A stretch of DNA of 64,000 nt from Qipengyuania_B thermophila (GTDB taxonomy: Bacteria > Pseudomonadota > Alphaproteobacteria > Sphingomonadales > Sphingomonadaceae): contig NZ_SDSI01000002.1 in the NCBI RefSeq assembly GCF_004153605.1, positions 186,001 through 250,000 of the forward strand, written 5' to 3'. Position numbers and translations under genes: made by a program. Positions within the stretch are counted from its first letter, which is position 1. The number at the start of each line of letters is the position of its first letter. The notes beneath the pieces were generated by a model. The model was not told the origin of the DNA and did no database searches. It was given only the letters and a program-made list of their open reading frames with translations. Shown in pieces: positions 53,347 through 62,361 of this stretch.

Positions 53347-55478
53347 CGCTGCATCCCCTTCCCGAACATGGCGCGCAGGCCCGCGAACACGGCGCGCCCC
53401 TGACCCGGCGTGTAGAGCGCCTCGTTGGCGAGACGCTGGTTTGCGTTGGTGGTGACGTTTGCGATGAACACGGTGTCGAACAGGTTCTCCACCGAACCGA
53501 ACAGCTCGAGGGTCCGCGTCAGGGCTGCTCCGGCGGTCAGCTGCACGGTCGTGTAGCCGGGCGCCCGTTCGGTGTTGGCGTAGTCCGCCCACGGGCCGTC
53601 GGGGATCCACCGCACGGTGGCCGAGAGGTGGAACCTGTCCGTCTGGTCGAAGCGGGCTTCGGTGACCAGCACGTGCCGCGGCACGCCCGCCAGCCGGTTG
53701 TCGCCATAGATGGGGTCGTTCGCGAAGGCGAAGTCGTTGAGAGTGTAGGCCGCGCTCAGCCGCAGCGACTGGCCGCGCGCCTCCAGTGCCGTCCTGAACG
53801 GCCGCAGGTCGAGGCCGAGTTCCAGCCCCCGGTGGAGGGTGCGCCCGCCATTCGCGGTCACCGTCACCAGTCCCCGCGCCCCCGGCACGGCAAGATCGAG
53901 GAACTCGTTCTCCAGCTCCGCGCGGTAGAGGGCGACATCCCAGGCGACGATTCCTGCTTCTCCGCGCGAGCCGATCTCGACCACGGTGGCGCGCTGCGGC
54001 GCGAGGGGTGCGAAGGGGAAAACGCCGCCGCTCGTCACATCGGCGAGGCTCGGTGGCTCGAAACTGCGGCTGATGTTGCCGAACACCTGAACGTTCGGGG
54101 CTGCATCCACCAGCAGGCCGATGCGCGGATTGAACTGGTCATGCGCGACCCGCCCCGTCACCGTGTTCAGGATCGCGGTCACGTCGCGCGTGGCGCGGGC
54201 ATATTGCCCGCCGATGACGAGCGTTGCCGCGTCCGTGATGCCCAGATCGGCCCGCCCGAACACGGTCAGCGTGGCCGAATCCTGATCGGAGCGCGCACGC
54301 AGCGCGCCGCGCTCGCCGGAGACGTTGGCAAAGATCTGTGCGTCGTTGCTCGCGAAGGCGGTGATCGCGCCAAGCTGCCAGCGGCTGTGACGGCCGGGGA
54401 AGGGAAGCGCTCCCGACAGGCGCAGCGAGCCGCCGACCTCGTCCTCAACCTGCACGATGATGCCGGCGAAGCGGGTGATCGCATGGTCGAGATTGCGGCG
54501 GGCATACCAGCCGCCGAGTTCCAGTGTGGCGCTGTCCGCCTCGATCACCGTCAGGTTCGAGACGCGGAAAACCGCAAGATTGCGGTCCCAGTCATCGGCG
54601 ACCGGACCGGGATCGACCACCACCGGTCCGGCCCGCACCGGGCGCCCCGCTGCACGCGGATTGGCCAGCGCGTCGGCAAGGCGCAGCGTGCCGGCCAGCT
54701 CGAAAATGTCGGTCAGGGCGGTGGCGTAGAACCGGCTCTCAACACGGTCGGACACGCGCCAGCCGAGATTGCCATGGGTATAGAGGCTGCGCACCGCGCT
54801 GTGTTCGCGATAGCCGTCGCTGGCAAGTCCGGTGAGCCCGCCCCAGGCATCGACGTCGCCGCTCCTGCCCGAAAGCGAGGCGTTGGCGCGGACGGTGCCG
54901 AAACTGCCGCCTTCGACGCGCAGCATCAGCGGTGCGCGCGCCGTCCGTCCCGTGGGGCTGACGATGTTGACCGCTCCGCCGAGCGATGCCGCCCCGAACC
55001 GCAGACCGTTCGCACCCTTGAACACCTCCATGTAGCGGATGGTGAGCGGGTCGACCTCCTGGAACTCGGTCGAGCCCGACGCGCGGCTGATCGGCACCCC
55101 GTCGCGCAGCACGGTGAGCCCGCGCCGCTCGAAGCTGGAATTCAGGCCCGAGCCGCGGATGGAGATCCGGCTCTCGCGCGGGGCGCTGGTGTCGGCGAAG
55201 ACGCCGGGCGTGAGTTCGAGCACATCGCCGATCGCCTGGGCAAAGGTGTCGGTGAAGCCTTCGTCCTCGACCAGCCCGACGGCGCCCGGGATGCGTTGCA
55301 GCTCCCGGCGTGCAGCGTCGGGGGTGGGGGCGGTCGCGCTGCCGGGCAGGCTGGCGGTGACGATGATCTCCTCGCCGCGCTGTCCGACGCCCTGCGCCTG
55401 AAGCGGAGCGTGGAAGGCGGCGAGAGTGGCGAGCATGGTCGCGCCGGAAAGGGCGCGTTTCACGCGGATGACTGGCAT
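53343..55478 (-). CDS. TonB-dependent receptor
   Basis: A 711-residue outer-membrane receptor. After a signal peptide (MPVIRVKRALSGATMLATLAAFHAPLQAQ) comes EEIIVTASLPGSA (TonB-box-like), a plug with IRGSGLNSSFERRGLTVLRDGVPIS and YMEVFKGANGLRFGAASLGGAVNIVSPTG, and a 22-strand-type barrel ending ALYTPGQGRAVFAGLRAMFGKGMQR. The neighbours, a DUF2946 protein and a PepSY membrane protein, suggest uptake of a metal (copper or iron) or metal complex rather than a sugar. No cobalamin riboswitch is visible upstream. Confidence 0.92.
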   Translation of the reverse strand: MPVIRVKRALSGATMLATLAAFHAPLQAQGVGQRGEEIIVTASLPGSATAPTPDAARRELQRIPGAVGLVEDEGFTDTFAQAIGDVLELTPGVFADTSAPRESRISIRGSGLNSSFERRGLTVLRDGVPISRASGSTEFQEVDPLTIRYMEVFKGANGLRFGAASLGGAVNIVSPTGRTARAPLMLRVEGGSFGTVRANASLSGRSGDVDAWGGLTGLASDGYREHSAVRSLYTHGNLGWRVSDRVESRFYATALTDIFELAGTLRLADALANPRAAGRPVRAGPVVVDPGPVADDWDRNLAVFRVSNLTVIEADSATLELGGWYARRNLDHAITRFAGIIVQVEDEVGGSLRLSGALPFPGRHSRWQLGAITAFASNDAQIFANVSGERGALRARSDQDSATLTVFGRADLGITDAATLVIGGQYARATRDVTAILNTVTGRVAHDQFNPRIGLLVDAAPNVQVFGNISRSFEPPSLADVTSGGVFPFAPLAPQRATVVEIGSRGEAGIVAWDVALYRAELENEFLDLAVPGARGLVTVTANGGRTLHRGLELGLDLRPFRTALEARGQSLRLSAAYTLNDFAFANDPIYGDNRLAGVPRHVLVTEARFDQTDRFHLSATVRWIPDGPWADYANTERAPGYTTVQLTAGAALTRTLELFGSVENLFDTVFIANVTTNANQRLANEALYTPGQGRAVFAGLRAMFGKGMQR

Positions 55479-55600
55479 GTTGTATCCCGATGTCGTGTGG
55501 CAGAGCCGCCGTGCGGCGGCGCGCCGTCAAACCTGCCGAGGCGGGTCGTTGAGGGCGGACGCCAGCCGGGTCGGCCTTGCCGGCGAGGCGGGCGCGAGGA

Positions 55601-56017
55601 TCAGACGGTCGGGACGGGTGGGCCGCGCAAGGGCGGGCGCAGATGCGCCAGGTCGCGGACCGGCACGGACGGATGCGGCGCGCGTCCGGTCAGCAGGATG
55701 AAGAGGAGCGCCGCGGCCAGCAGCACAGCGTCGGCGCCGGCAAGAGCGGCCTGGCCGAGCCCCGAGAAGGCGCAGGGTTGCGGCTTGTTCTCAGGCTCCG
55801 GCTGCCCGCCGCCGGAATCGCGGCGGTTCGGAACGGCAATCTGCATTTCGCCGGGCATGTCGCCGGCGCCGGAGCAGATGGTGACCGTCAGGATGTGGTC
55901 GCCCGCGGCGGACACCATGACGCCGCCAGGTATCAGCGCCCGCGCCATCAGGCCGAGCGCGAGCAGCACCAGGGCGAGGCTGGTGTGCTGGCGTGACAGG
56001 ATGCGCAGGGCGGCCAT
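55601..56017 (-). CDS. DUF2946 family protein
   Basis: A 138-residue protein with an N-terminal membrane helix (about 11-37, LALVLLALGLMARALIPGG), a middle segment with TICSGAGDMPGE and a Cys in PQPCAFSGLGQAALAGAD, a second helix, and the family C-terminus HLRPPLRGPPVP. DUF2946 proteins are typically found beside TonB receptors and PepSY proteins in putative copper-related clusters. It is the first gene of this cluster, 122 bases before the receptor. Confidence 0.85.
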   Translation of the reverse strand: MAALRILSRQHTSLALVLLALGLMARALIPGGVMVSAAGDHILTVTICSGAGDMPGEMQIAVPNRRDSGGGQPEPENKPQPCAFSGLGQAALAGADAVLLAAALLFILLTGRAPHPSVPVRDLAHLRPPLRGPPVPTV

Positions 56018-56144
56018 CTGCCCGCGCCTTAACCCGGTGCGCGTGTCCTGTCACCGGGGAACAGCGGCGGCGGGTGCAATGCGGACACGCGCCGCGTCTT
56101 CGCCCGCCCCGCGGTGACACGCGCGGCCTGCGAGCAAAATCGAC

Positions 56145-56762
56145 TTACCGCTTGCGGGCGACGAGATCGATCAGCGCAGACATGCCGTCATGGCCCGTGC
56201 CTTCCACGATCACGCTGTCATGCGCGGTGAGCACGTCGATGTCCCAGTCGGCAAAGGCGTCGCGCAGCAGGGTTTCGGTGTACATCACGTCAGCAGAAGG
56301 CGGGCCGCCCGTGCCGAGCGCGAGCTGTTCAGGCCGGTACCCCTGCAGCAGCAGAAGGCCGCCGGGGCGCAGCGTGCGCGCGAACCCGCTGAAGATCCGG
56401 TCGCGCACGGGCGGCGGGGCGAACTGGATGAAGATGGCGACGACCGCGTCGAACGCCCCCTCCGGCCAGTCCCACTGCGCCAGATCGGCCAGCCGGTGCT
56501 CGACGGTGACACCGCGCCGCGCCGCCAGTTTCCCCGCCTTCTCGAGCGCGCGAGGCGAGACGTCGACGGCCAGCACCTCGTGGCCATGCTGCGCCAGGAA
56601 GACGCTGTTGCGGCCTTCGCCATCCGCCACCGCCAGCACCCGCGATCCGGGCGCGAGGCGATGGGCCTCCCGGGCGAGAAAGGCGTTGGGCGCCGTGCCA
56701 TAGACATAGTCGTCCGGCGCATACCGTTCATCCCAGAACTGCGCCTGCGCCGTGTCAGCCAC
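56145..56762 (-). CDS. Class I SAM-dependent methyltransferase (TehB-like)
   Basis: A 205-residue methyltransferase. WDERYAPDDYVYGTAPNAFL is the start typical of TehB/thiopurine-type enzymes, SRVLAVADGEGRNSVFLAQHGHEVLAVDVS is motif I, and FDAVVAIFIQFAPPPVRDRIFSGFARTLRPGGLLLLQGY the later core. Substrate is unknown. GTG at 56762 is chosen because GGAGG lies seven bases upstream; a TTG at 56768 would be too close to it. It follows the SulP gene by 102 bases on the same strand. Confidence 0.9.
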   Translation of the reverse strand: MADTAQAQFWDERYAPDDYVYGTAPNAFLAREAHRLAPGSRVLAVADGEGRNSVFLAQHGHEVLAVDVSPRALEKAGKLAARRGVTVEHRLADLAQWDWPEGAFDAVVAIFIQFAPPPVRDRIFSGFARTLRPGGLLLLQGYRPEQLALGTGGPPSADVMYTETLLRDAFADWDIDVLTAHDSVIVEGTGHDGMSALIDLVARKR

Positions 56763-56864
56763 GATCAAACCTCCAACCGTTCATTATGTCGCCGTCCATT
56801 CCTTAAATCAGCCCCGTGCAGCCGGATCGCCCGCGGGAAACGCCTGCGGGCGGCCCGCGGCCGG

Positions 56865-58688
56865 TCAGATCATCCCCCGCGCGGCATCGTCGACAGGCAA
56901 TTCGGGAGGACCGCCGTTGCTGGCGAGTTCCCGGAAGGCGCGGTCCTGGGACAGGAACACGCGGCCGTTGAGGGTGTCGAGGAAACGCGTGCGCTGCAGC
57001 CGGTCCATAACCGGCCCCTTCACCTCGGACAGGTGCAGGCCGATGCCCGCGTCGATCAGGCGGTGGTTGATCGCCTCGAGACTCTCCAGCCCCGATGCGT
57101 CAATCTCGTTCACCGCGCTGCACATCAGGATCACGTGCCGCACGGCGGGGCGGTCGGCGACCTGCTCCAGCACGTACTCCTCGAGCCAGCGGGCATTGAG
57201 ATAGGTCAGGCTCTCGTCGATGCGGATTGACAGGATATGCGGCACGGTGAACACGCTGTGCCGCTCGACATTGCGGAAGTGCTCGCTCTCCGGCACCCGC
57301 CCGACGATCGCCGCATGGGGGCGGCTGGCGCGCCACAGGTACAGCAGCAGGCCGACGGCCACGCCCGCGATCACGCCCATCTCCACTCCGGCGAGCAAGG
57401 TGGTGCCGATGGTCGCCATGTGCGCGGCGAAGTCGGCCTTGGAATAGCGCCACAGCCGGCCGGGCGTCCTGAGGTCCACGAGGCTCAGCACGGCGACGAT
57501 GATCGTCGCCGCCAGGGTGGCGATCGGCAGGTTGAACAGCAGGGGCGTGAGGAACAGGCCCGCCAGCGCGATCCCGACCGCGGTGAACGCTCCCGCCGCC
57601 GGCGTCTGTGCACCGGCGTCGAAATTGACCACCGACCGCGCAAACCCGCCCGTCACCGGATACCCGCCCGACAGGGCGCTGGCGATGTTGGAGGCGCCGA
57701 GGCCGATCAGTTCCTGATCGGGCGAGATCCGCTGCCGGCGCTTCGCCGCAAGGGTCTGCGCCACCGACACGCTCTCGACGAAGCCGATGATGGAAATGAG
57801 GAGCGCAGGCACCCAGAGCTGGGAAATGAGGGAAAGATCGGTTGAGGGAAGGGCGAAGGGGGGCAGGCCTTGCGGGATCGCCCCGACCACGTTGACGCCG
57901 CGCTCGCCCAGGTCCAGCAGGACGACGGCGAGGATGGTCACGGCAACCGCCACGACCGGCGCGATCTTGGCGCTGATGTCTGCGGCGCGCGCGCTCAGGC
58001 CGAGCTTCAAGAGCAGCGGCTTTGATCCCTTGCGCGCCCAGAACAGGAACAGCGTCGCCGGAATGCCGATCGCCATGGTCCACGGGTTGACCGAGCCGAT
58101 CGCTGACGCGAGGCTGCCCAGCATCTCGGGCCAGTTGTCGCCGCCGGCCGGAATGCCGAGGATGTGACCGAGCTGGCTGGTCGCGATGAGAAGGCCGCTG
58201 GCGCTGATGAAGCCGCTGATCACCGGATGCGACAGCAGGTTCGCCAGAAACCCGAGCCGCAGCATCCCCATCACCGCCAGCATCACCCCCGACAGCGCGG
58301 CAAGGGTGATGGCGGCTTCCAGATAGAGGGCGGTGCCCTGAGCGGCCACGGCTCCCGCCGCGCTGGCCGTCATCAGCGAAATGACCGCGACCGGGCCCAC
58401 GGCCAGGGTGCGGCTGGTGCCAAAGATCGCATAGGCCACCAGCGGCAGGATCGAGGCGTACAGACCCACAACCGGCGGCAGCCCGGCGAGCAGGGCGTAG
58501 GCGAGGCTCTGCGGGATCAGCATGATCGTGACGATGACCGCCGCGACCAGATCGTTCGTCAGGACATCCCTGTCATAGGTCCGGCCCCATTCGAGGATCG
58601 GCAGCACCTTTGCCAACCGGCCTGCACCCCCTGTGCGCGTTCCGGCCACGGCCCGTGCGCTCCGTCCCTGCGCCCCGCTGCTGCTCAT
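56865..58688 (-). CDS. SulP-family anion transporter with STAS domain
   Basis: A 607-residue permease. The transmembrane part (about 20-420, 12-14 helices) has LIPQSLAYALLAGLPPVVGLYASILPLVAYAIFGTSRTLAVGPVA, the SulP signature, and VVNFDAGAQTPAAGAFTAVG. A STAS domain follows (about 455-580) with HVILMCSAVNEIDASGLESLEAI. SulP proteins move sulfate, bicarbonate and related anions. As the last gene of the sulfide operon, its start shares a base with the SQR stop; here it probably exports sulfite/sulfate or imports a sulfur oxyanion. Confidence 0.93.
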   Translation of the reverse strand: MSSSGAQGRSARAVAGTRTGGAGRLAKVLPILEWGRTYDRDVLTNDLVAAVIVTIMLIPQSLAYALLAGLPPVVGLYASILPLVAYAIFGTSRTLAVGPVAVISLMTASAAGAVAAQGTALYLEAAITLAALSGVMLAVMGMLRLGFLANLLSHPVISGFISASGLLIATSQLGHILGIPAGGDNWPEMLGSLASAIGSVNPWTMAIGIPATLFLFWARKGSKPLLLKLGLSARAADISAKIAPVVAVAVTILAVVLLDLGERGVNVVGAIPQGLPPFALPSTDLSLISQLWVPALLISIIGFVESVSVAQTLAAKRRQRISPDQELIGLGASNIASALSGGYPVTGGFARSVVNFDAGAQTPAAGAFTAVGIALAGLFLTPLLFNLPIATLAATIIVAVLSLVDLRTPGRLWRYSKADFAAHMATIGTTLLAGVEMGVIAGVAVGLLLYLWRASRPHAAIVGRVPESEHFRNVERHSVFTVPHILSIRIDESLTYLNARWLEEYVLEQVADRPAVRHVILMCSAVNEIDASGLESLEAINHRLIDAGIGLHLSEVKGPVMDRLQRTRFLDTLNGRVFLSQDRAFRELASNGGPPELPVDDAARGMI

Positions 58689-59917
58689 CAAGCCGCGTTC
58701 TTGAGCGCGGGCTTGGCGAGCCATTCATGGCCCTTGAGCATGCCGTTCCAGTAGATCCACGGCAGCGCCTCGGACTTGAGCAGCCATGCCAGCCGGCTTG
58801 GACGCGTGCTGTCGATGAGCCAGCGCGGGAAGCTGGGGAGCAGCTTGCCGTCATAACCGAACTCGGCCAGCACGATCTTGCCGCGCTCCACCGTCAGCGG
58901 GCAGGAGCCATAACCGTCGTAGCGCGCGACCGGCGCGCCGCCGTCCAGCACCGCCAGGGCGTTGACCGCGACGATCGGGGCCTGCTTGCGAGCCGCGGCG
59001 GCGGTCTTGGCGTTGGGCATGGATCCGGCATCTCCGACGGCGAAGACATCGGGATAGGCGACATGCTGAAGCGTGAACTTGTCCACATCGACGAAGCCGC
59101 TGTCCGCAGCCAGCGGACTGTCGGCGACAAACGCCGGGGCCACTTGGGGCGGCACGACATGGAGCATGTCGAAGGGCCGGGCGGTCTCGCCGTTCTCCGT
59201 CTCGAAAGTGGCCAGGCGCGCCGGACCGTCCACGGCCTTCAGATTGGATTGCAGGTTGAGATGGATGCCATACGTCTCGACATAGTCCATCAGGGCCGGG
59301 ACATACTCCTTGACCCCGAACAGGGCGGCGCCGGCGTTGTGGAACTCCACCTCGATGTCGCCGAGAACGCCGCGATCGCGCCACGCGTCGCAGGACAGGT
59401 ACATGGCCTTCTGCGGCGCGCCCGCGCACTTGATCGGCATCGGCGGCTGGCTGAACAGTGCGCGGCCTTGACGCAAACGCTGCACCAGATCCCAGGTGTA
59501 GGGGGCCAGGTCATAGCGGTAATTGGACGTCACTCCGTTCCGGCCGAGCGTGTCCTCCAGCCCCTCGATCTTTTCCCAGGCCAGGCGAAGCCCGCACGCG
59601 ACCACCAGGATGCGGTAGCCGACCGTCGCCCCGTCGCTCAGGGTGATTTGCCGGTCTTCGGGCTGGAAGCTCGCCGCCGCCTGCCGGATCCACCGGACGC
59701 CCTTGGGCATGACGCTTGCCATCGGTCGCCGCGTCGTCTCGGCATCGAACACACCGGCACCGACCATGGTCCAGCCAGGCTGGTAGTAGTGGTGTTCCGC
59801 CGGCTCGACGACGGCAATGTCCAGTTCGGGCCGCCGGGCCAGCAGAGAACTGGCGGTTGCAAGCCCCGCGGCCCCGCCGCCGATGATGACGATGTCGTGT
59901 GTCGTGCGTGTTGCCAT
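58688..59917 (-). CDS. Sulfide:quinone oxidoreductase, type II-like
   Basis: A 409-residue FAD protein. DIVIIGGGAAGLATASSLL binds FAD, YYQPGWTMVGAGVF is the SQR quinone-side segment, IKCAGAPQKAMYLSCDAW has Cys164 (and Cys176), GDAGSMPNAKTAAAA is the C-terminal FAD motif, and YDGYGSCPLTVE contains Cys339. Cys164 and Cys339 match the redox pair of eukaryotic-like (type II) SQR. It oxidises sulfide, passing electrons to quinone and sulfane sulfur to glutathione. It starts 21 bases after the DUF442 stop and overlaps SulP by one base. Confidence 0.92.
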   Translation of the reverse strand: MATRTTHDIVIIGGGAAGLATASSLLARRPELDIAVVEPAEHHYYQPGWTMVGAGVFDAETTRRPMASVMPKGVRWIRQAAASFQPEDRQITLSDGATVGYRILVVACGLRLAWEKIEGLEDTLGRNGVTSNYRYDLAPYTWDLVQRLRQGRALFSQPPMPIKCAGAPQKAMYLSCDAWRDRGVLGDIEVEFHNAGAALFGVKEYVPALMDYVETYGIHLNLQSNLKAVDGPARLATFETENGETARPFDMLHVVPPQVAPAFVADSPLAADSGFVDVDKFTLQHVAYPDVFAVGDAGSMPNAKTAAAARKQAPIVAVNALAVLDGGAPVARYDGYGSCPLTVERGKIVLAEFGYDGKLLPSFPRWLIDSTRPSRLAWLLKSEALPWIYWNGMLKGHEWLAKPALKNAA

Positions 59918-59938
59918 CGGGTCTCTCCCACTCCGAGC

Positions 59939-60352
59939 CTAGGTCTTGATCCGCGCCGCAAGGGACGACAGGTCATAGCCGGCCTCTTTCGCCAGCCGCA
60001 GCCGTTCTTCCGGACTCCTGTTCGCGGGATTGGCCAGCGTCTCGAGCGAGATCGCCCGTGTCCCGGTGCGACAGAAGGCAAGCGTCTTCTTCGCCTCGCC
60101 CTGCCGCACCGCCCGGAAGGCGGAAACCGCATCCTCGGGAAAAGCGCCGCCCGACACCGGGATGTGGTGGAAGGTCATGCCGGCGGCATTTGCCGCTGCG
60201 CGCATCTCTTGGGCCGTCGGCTGCCCCTCCTCCTCGCCGTCGGGGCGGTTGGAGATGAGCACCCGGTAGCCGGACCGGGCAAGCTCGGGCAGGTCTTCGG
60301 GCGCGATCTGCGGCGCGACGGAGAACGTGTCGTCGATCGGGCGAATGTTCAT
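59939..60352 (-). CDS. TIGR01244/DUF442 family protein (Blh N-domain type)
   Basis: A 137-residue protein-tyrosine-phosphatase-fold domain of the TIGR01244 family. MNIRPIDDTFSVAPQIAPEDLPELARSGYRVLISNRPDGEE is the conserved N-terminus and TLAFCRTGTRAISL carries the catalytic Cys-x4-Arg loop. In proteins such as Blh of Xylella and Agrobacterium this domain is fused to a persulfide dioxygenase; here it is a separate gene of the same operon. It is thought to be a sulfurtransferase or phosphatase-like partner. The start shares a base with the previous stop. Confidence 0.88.
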   Translation of the reverse strand: MNIRPIDDTFSVAPQIAPEDLPELARSGYRVLISNRPDGEEEGQPTAQEMRAAANAAGMTFHHIPVSGGAFPEDAVSAFRAVRQGEAKKTLAFCRTGTRAISLETLANPANRSPEERLRLAKEAGYDLSSLAARIKT

Positions 60353-60771
60353 CAGGATGACCTTTCCGTGAGGCGGACGATCCCCATGCCGGCCAGCAGG
60401 GCAAGCACGAACACGGCTGCAGAGGCGGGGGCGATGGCCAGAGCGGCGACGCCCGGCCCGGGACACAGACCCGCGATGCCCCAGCCGATGCCGAACAGGG
60501 CCGCACCGATGATCAGCTTCGGGGTCAGGTCGGTGCGGTCCGGCAGGGCGAACTTCTCCGCAAACAGCGGCCGCCGCATCCCCGGAACGAAGCGCCACGC
60601 GATCGCCATGACGATGACGGCGCCCCCCATGACGAAGGCAAGCGTCGGATCCCACGCGCCGAACAGGTCGAGGAAGCCGCGCACCCTGGCCGGATCGGTC
60701 ATCCCTCCGAGCGCCAGACCGGCACCGAACAGCGTCCCCGAGACGAGCGGCGGAACGATGCGGCGGCTCAT
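60352..60771 (-). CDS. YeeE/YedE family transporter half (C-terminal type, DUF6691)
   Basis: A 139-residue membrane protein with four predicted helices. [44 protein letters not shown] and GIGWGIAGLCPGPGVAALA are the family landmarks, the latter containing the conserved Cys-Pro-Gly-Pro-Gly. YeeE/YedE proteins include thiosulfate transporters (TsuA). This one appears to pair with the half at 60971-61417, on the other side of the DUF2892 gene. Overlaps of four bases or one base on each side show full coupling. Confidence 0.88.
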   Translation of the reverse strand: MSRRIVPPLVSGTLFGAGLALGGMTDPARVRGFLDLFGAWDPTLAFVMGGAVIVMAIAWRFVPGMRRPLFAEKFALPDRTDLTPKLIIGAALFGIGWGIAGLCPGPGVAALAIAPASAAVFVLALLAGMGIVRLTERSS

Positions 60772-60974
60772 CGCGAACCGCCACAGGTGTTGAGGCCGAG
60801 GAGCCTGTAGGCGGGACAGAACCCCACCAAAGCGGTGCCGGCAAGCACCGCGGCCGCCACCAGACCGATGAACCCGTCCGCGCCCGGCAGCGCGCCGGCA
60901 AAGAACAGCAGCAGCAGGAGCGCCGCAAGCACCAGCCTGAAGATGCGGTCGAAGCCGCCGATGTTTCTGCTCAT
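60768..60974 (-). CDS. DUF2892 (YgaP transmembrane domain) protein
   Basis: A 68-residue protein, [27 protein letters not shown], followed by a second helix and [18 protein letters not shown], the paired-Cys end typical of the YgaP membrane domain (DUF2892). The two helices cover about 11-29 and 36-54. In YgaP this domain is fused to a rhodanese; here it stands alone between the two YeeE/YedE halves. The Cys residues may be redox-active or handle sulfane sulfur. Overlaps at both ends. Confidence 0.88.
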   Translation of the reverse strand: MSRNIGGFDRIFRLVLAALLLLLFFAGALPGADGFIGLVAAAVLAGTALVGFCPAYRLLGLNTCGGSR

Positions 60975-61417
60975 AGCACGTCGATTCCCAACAGGTTCAT
61001 GACCGCCACGGTTCCGATGCCGAAGGCCATGAAGACAGCGGTGGCGACCAGCGACCGACGCGACAGGCGGCTGACACCGCAGACACCGTGGCCGCTGGTG
61101 CAGCCGCTCCCCAGCCTTGTGCCGATCCCGACCAGCAGCCCGGCAATCGCAAGGGTGACGGGATTGGCGAACCGCGCATCGATCCCCCCGCTCAGCAAGG
61201 CGACCACGAGCGCGCCGAGCGGCAGGCCGAGCACGAACGCCCACGCCCCGTCGCGCGAAATGCCGCCATCGCTCAGACCCACGGCCCGCGCGGTGATTCC
61301 CGAAACCCCCGCGATCCGACCGGCGCCGAGCAGCATGAGCGCCGCCGCCAGGCCGATCAGCACACCGCCCGCGAGCCCGGCAAGCGGCGCCGCGTCAGGA
61401 AAGCCGGGCAGCGTCAT
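60971..61417 (-). CDS. YeeE/YedE family transporter half (N-terminal type)
   Basis: A 148-residue membrane protein with four helices. [26 protein letters not shown] opens the domain and [25 protein letters not shown] holds the conserved Cys-x-Ser-Gly-His-Gly-x-Cys-Gly, the family signature for sulfur-compound transport. It is the first half of a split two-gene carrier; its partner is encoded after the DUF2892 gene. Its start overlaps the dioxygenase stop by four bases. Confidence 0.9.
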   Translation of the reverse strand: MTLPGFPDAAPLAGLAGGVLIGLAAALMLLGAGRIAGVSGITARAVGLSDGGISRDGAWAFVLGLPLGALVVALLSGGIDARFANPVTLAIAGLLVGIGTRLGSGCTSGHGVCGVSRLSRRSLVATAVFMAFGIGTVAVMNLLGIDVL

Positions 61418-62343
61418 ACCGCGTTCACCGGAATCTTGATGTAGCTGACGCCGTTGTCTTCCGGCTCGGGCAGACGCCCGCCGCGGATGTTGACCTGCAC
61501 GGAAGGCATGATGAGGTTGGGCATGGCAAGAGTGCGGTCGCGTTCCGTCCGCATCTTCACGAACTCCTCTTCCGTCACGCCGTCCCTGACGTGGATGTTG
61601 CCCTTCCGCTGCAGCCCGACCGTGGTCTCCCAGGCGTATTCGTCACGTCCCGGCGCCTTGTAGTCGTGACACAGGAACAGCCGCGTGTCTTCGGGCAGCG
61701 AGAGCAGCCGGCGGATCGAGCGGAACAGCTGCCCCGCATCGCCGCCGGGGAAGTCGGCCCGCGCCGTGCCGAAATCGGGCATGAAGATCGTATCCCCGAC
61801 GAAAGCGGCGTCGCCGATGATAAACGCCATGTCGGCGGGTGTGTGCCCCGGCACGTGCAGCGCGATGCCTTCCAGCTCGCCAAGGCGGAAGGTCTCGCCG
61901 TCTTCGAACAGCACGTCGAACTGGGAACCATCCCGCTCGAACTCGGTGCCGGCATTGAACAGCTTGCCGAACACTTCCTGGACGCGGATGATCTCCCTGC
62001 CGATCGCGAGCTTTCCGCCCAGACGTTCCTGCAGATAGGGCGCGGCGGAAATGTGATCGGCGTGGGCGTGGGTCTCGATGAGCCAGGTTACCTTCAGGTC
62101 ATTGGCCGTGACGTACTCGATGATTCGGTCAGCCGAGCGGTGAGACGTCCGCCCCGCAGCCGCCTCGTAATCGAGCACGGAGTCGATGATGGCCGCCTCC
62201 CGGGTGGACGGATCATGGACGACGTAGGACACCGTGTTCGTCGCTTCGTCGAAGAAGCCGGCAATCGACGGCCGCAGCCGCTGATCAACCTGCGCGCGGC
62301 GGATCTGCTCGGCCGCGAGGGAAAGGGAACGATCGGAACTCAT
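61414..62343 (-). CDS. Persulfide dioxygenase-like MBL-fold protein (first gene of the sulfide operon)
   Basis: A 309-residue ETHE1/Blh-type protein. [27 protein letters not shown] opens the domain, [18 protein letters not shown] provides three ligands, [43 protein letters not shown] the others, and [22 protein letters not shown] the last His. The C-terminal [17 protein letters not shown] is also conserved in the paralogue at 50670-51566. It oxidises glutathione persulfide to sulfite and GSH. It is expressed from a strong predicted promoter and leads the seven-gene operon. Confidence 0.92.
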   Translation of the reverse strand: MSSDRSLSLAAEQIRRAQVDQRLRPSIAGFFDEATNTVSYVVHDPSTREAAIIDSVLDYEAAAGRTSHRSADRIIEYVTANDLKVTWLIETHAHADHISAAPYLQERLGGKLAIGREIIRVQEVFGKLFNAGTEFERDGSQFDVLFEDGETFRLGELEGIALHVPGHTPADMAFIIGDAAFVGDTIFMPDFGTARADFPGGDAGQLFRSIRRLLSLPEDTRLFLCHDYKAPGRDEYAWETTVGLQRKGNIHVRDGVTEEEFVKMRTERDRTLAMPNLIMPSVQVNIRGGRLPEPEDNGVSYIKIPVNAV

Positions 62344-62361
62344 GGAAACGATACTCCGCTT

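Noticed and set aside
55479..55600. Possible cobalamin riboswitch upstream of the TonB receptor
   Set aside because: I looked for the B12-box and conserved core and found nothing resembling it; the spacer is short and GC-rich.
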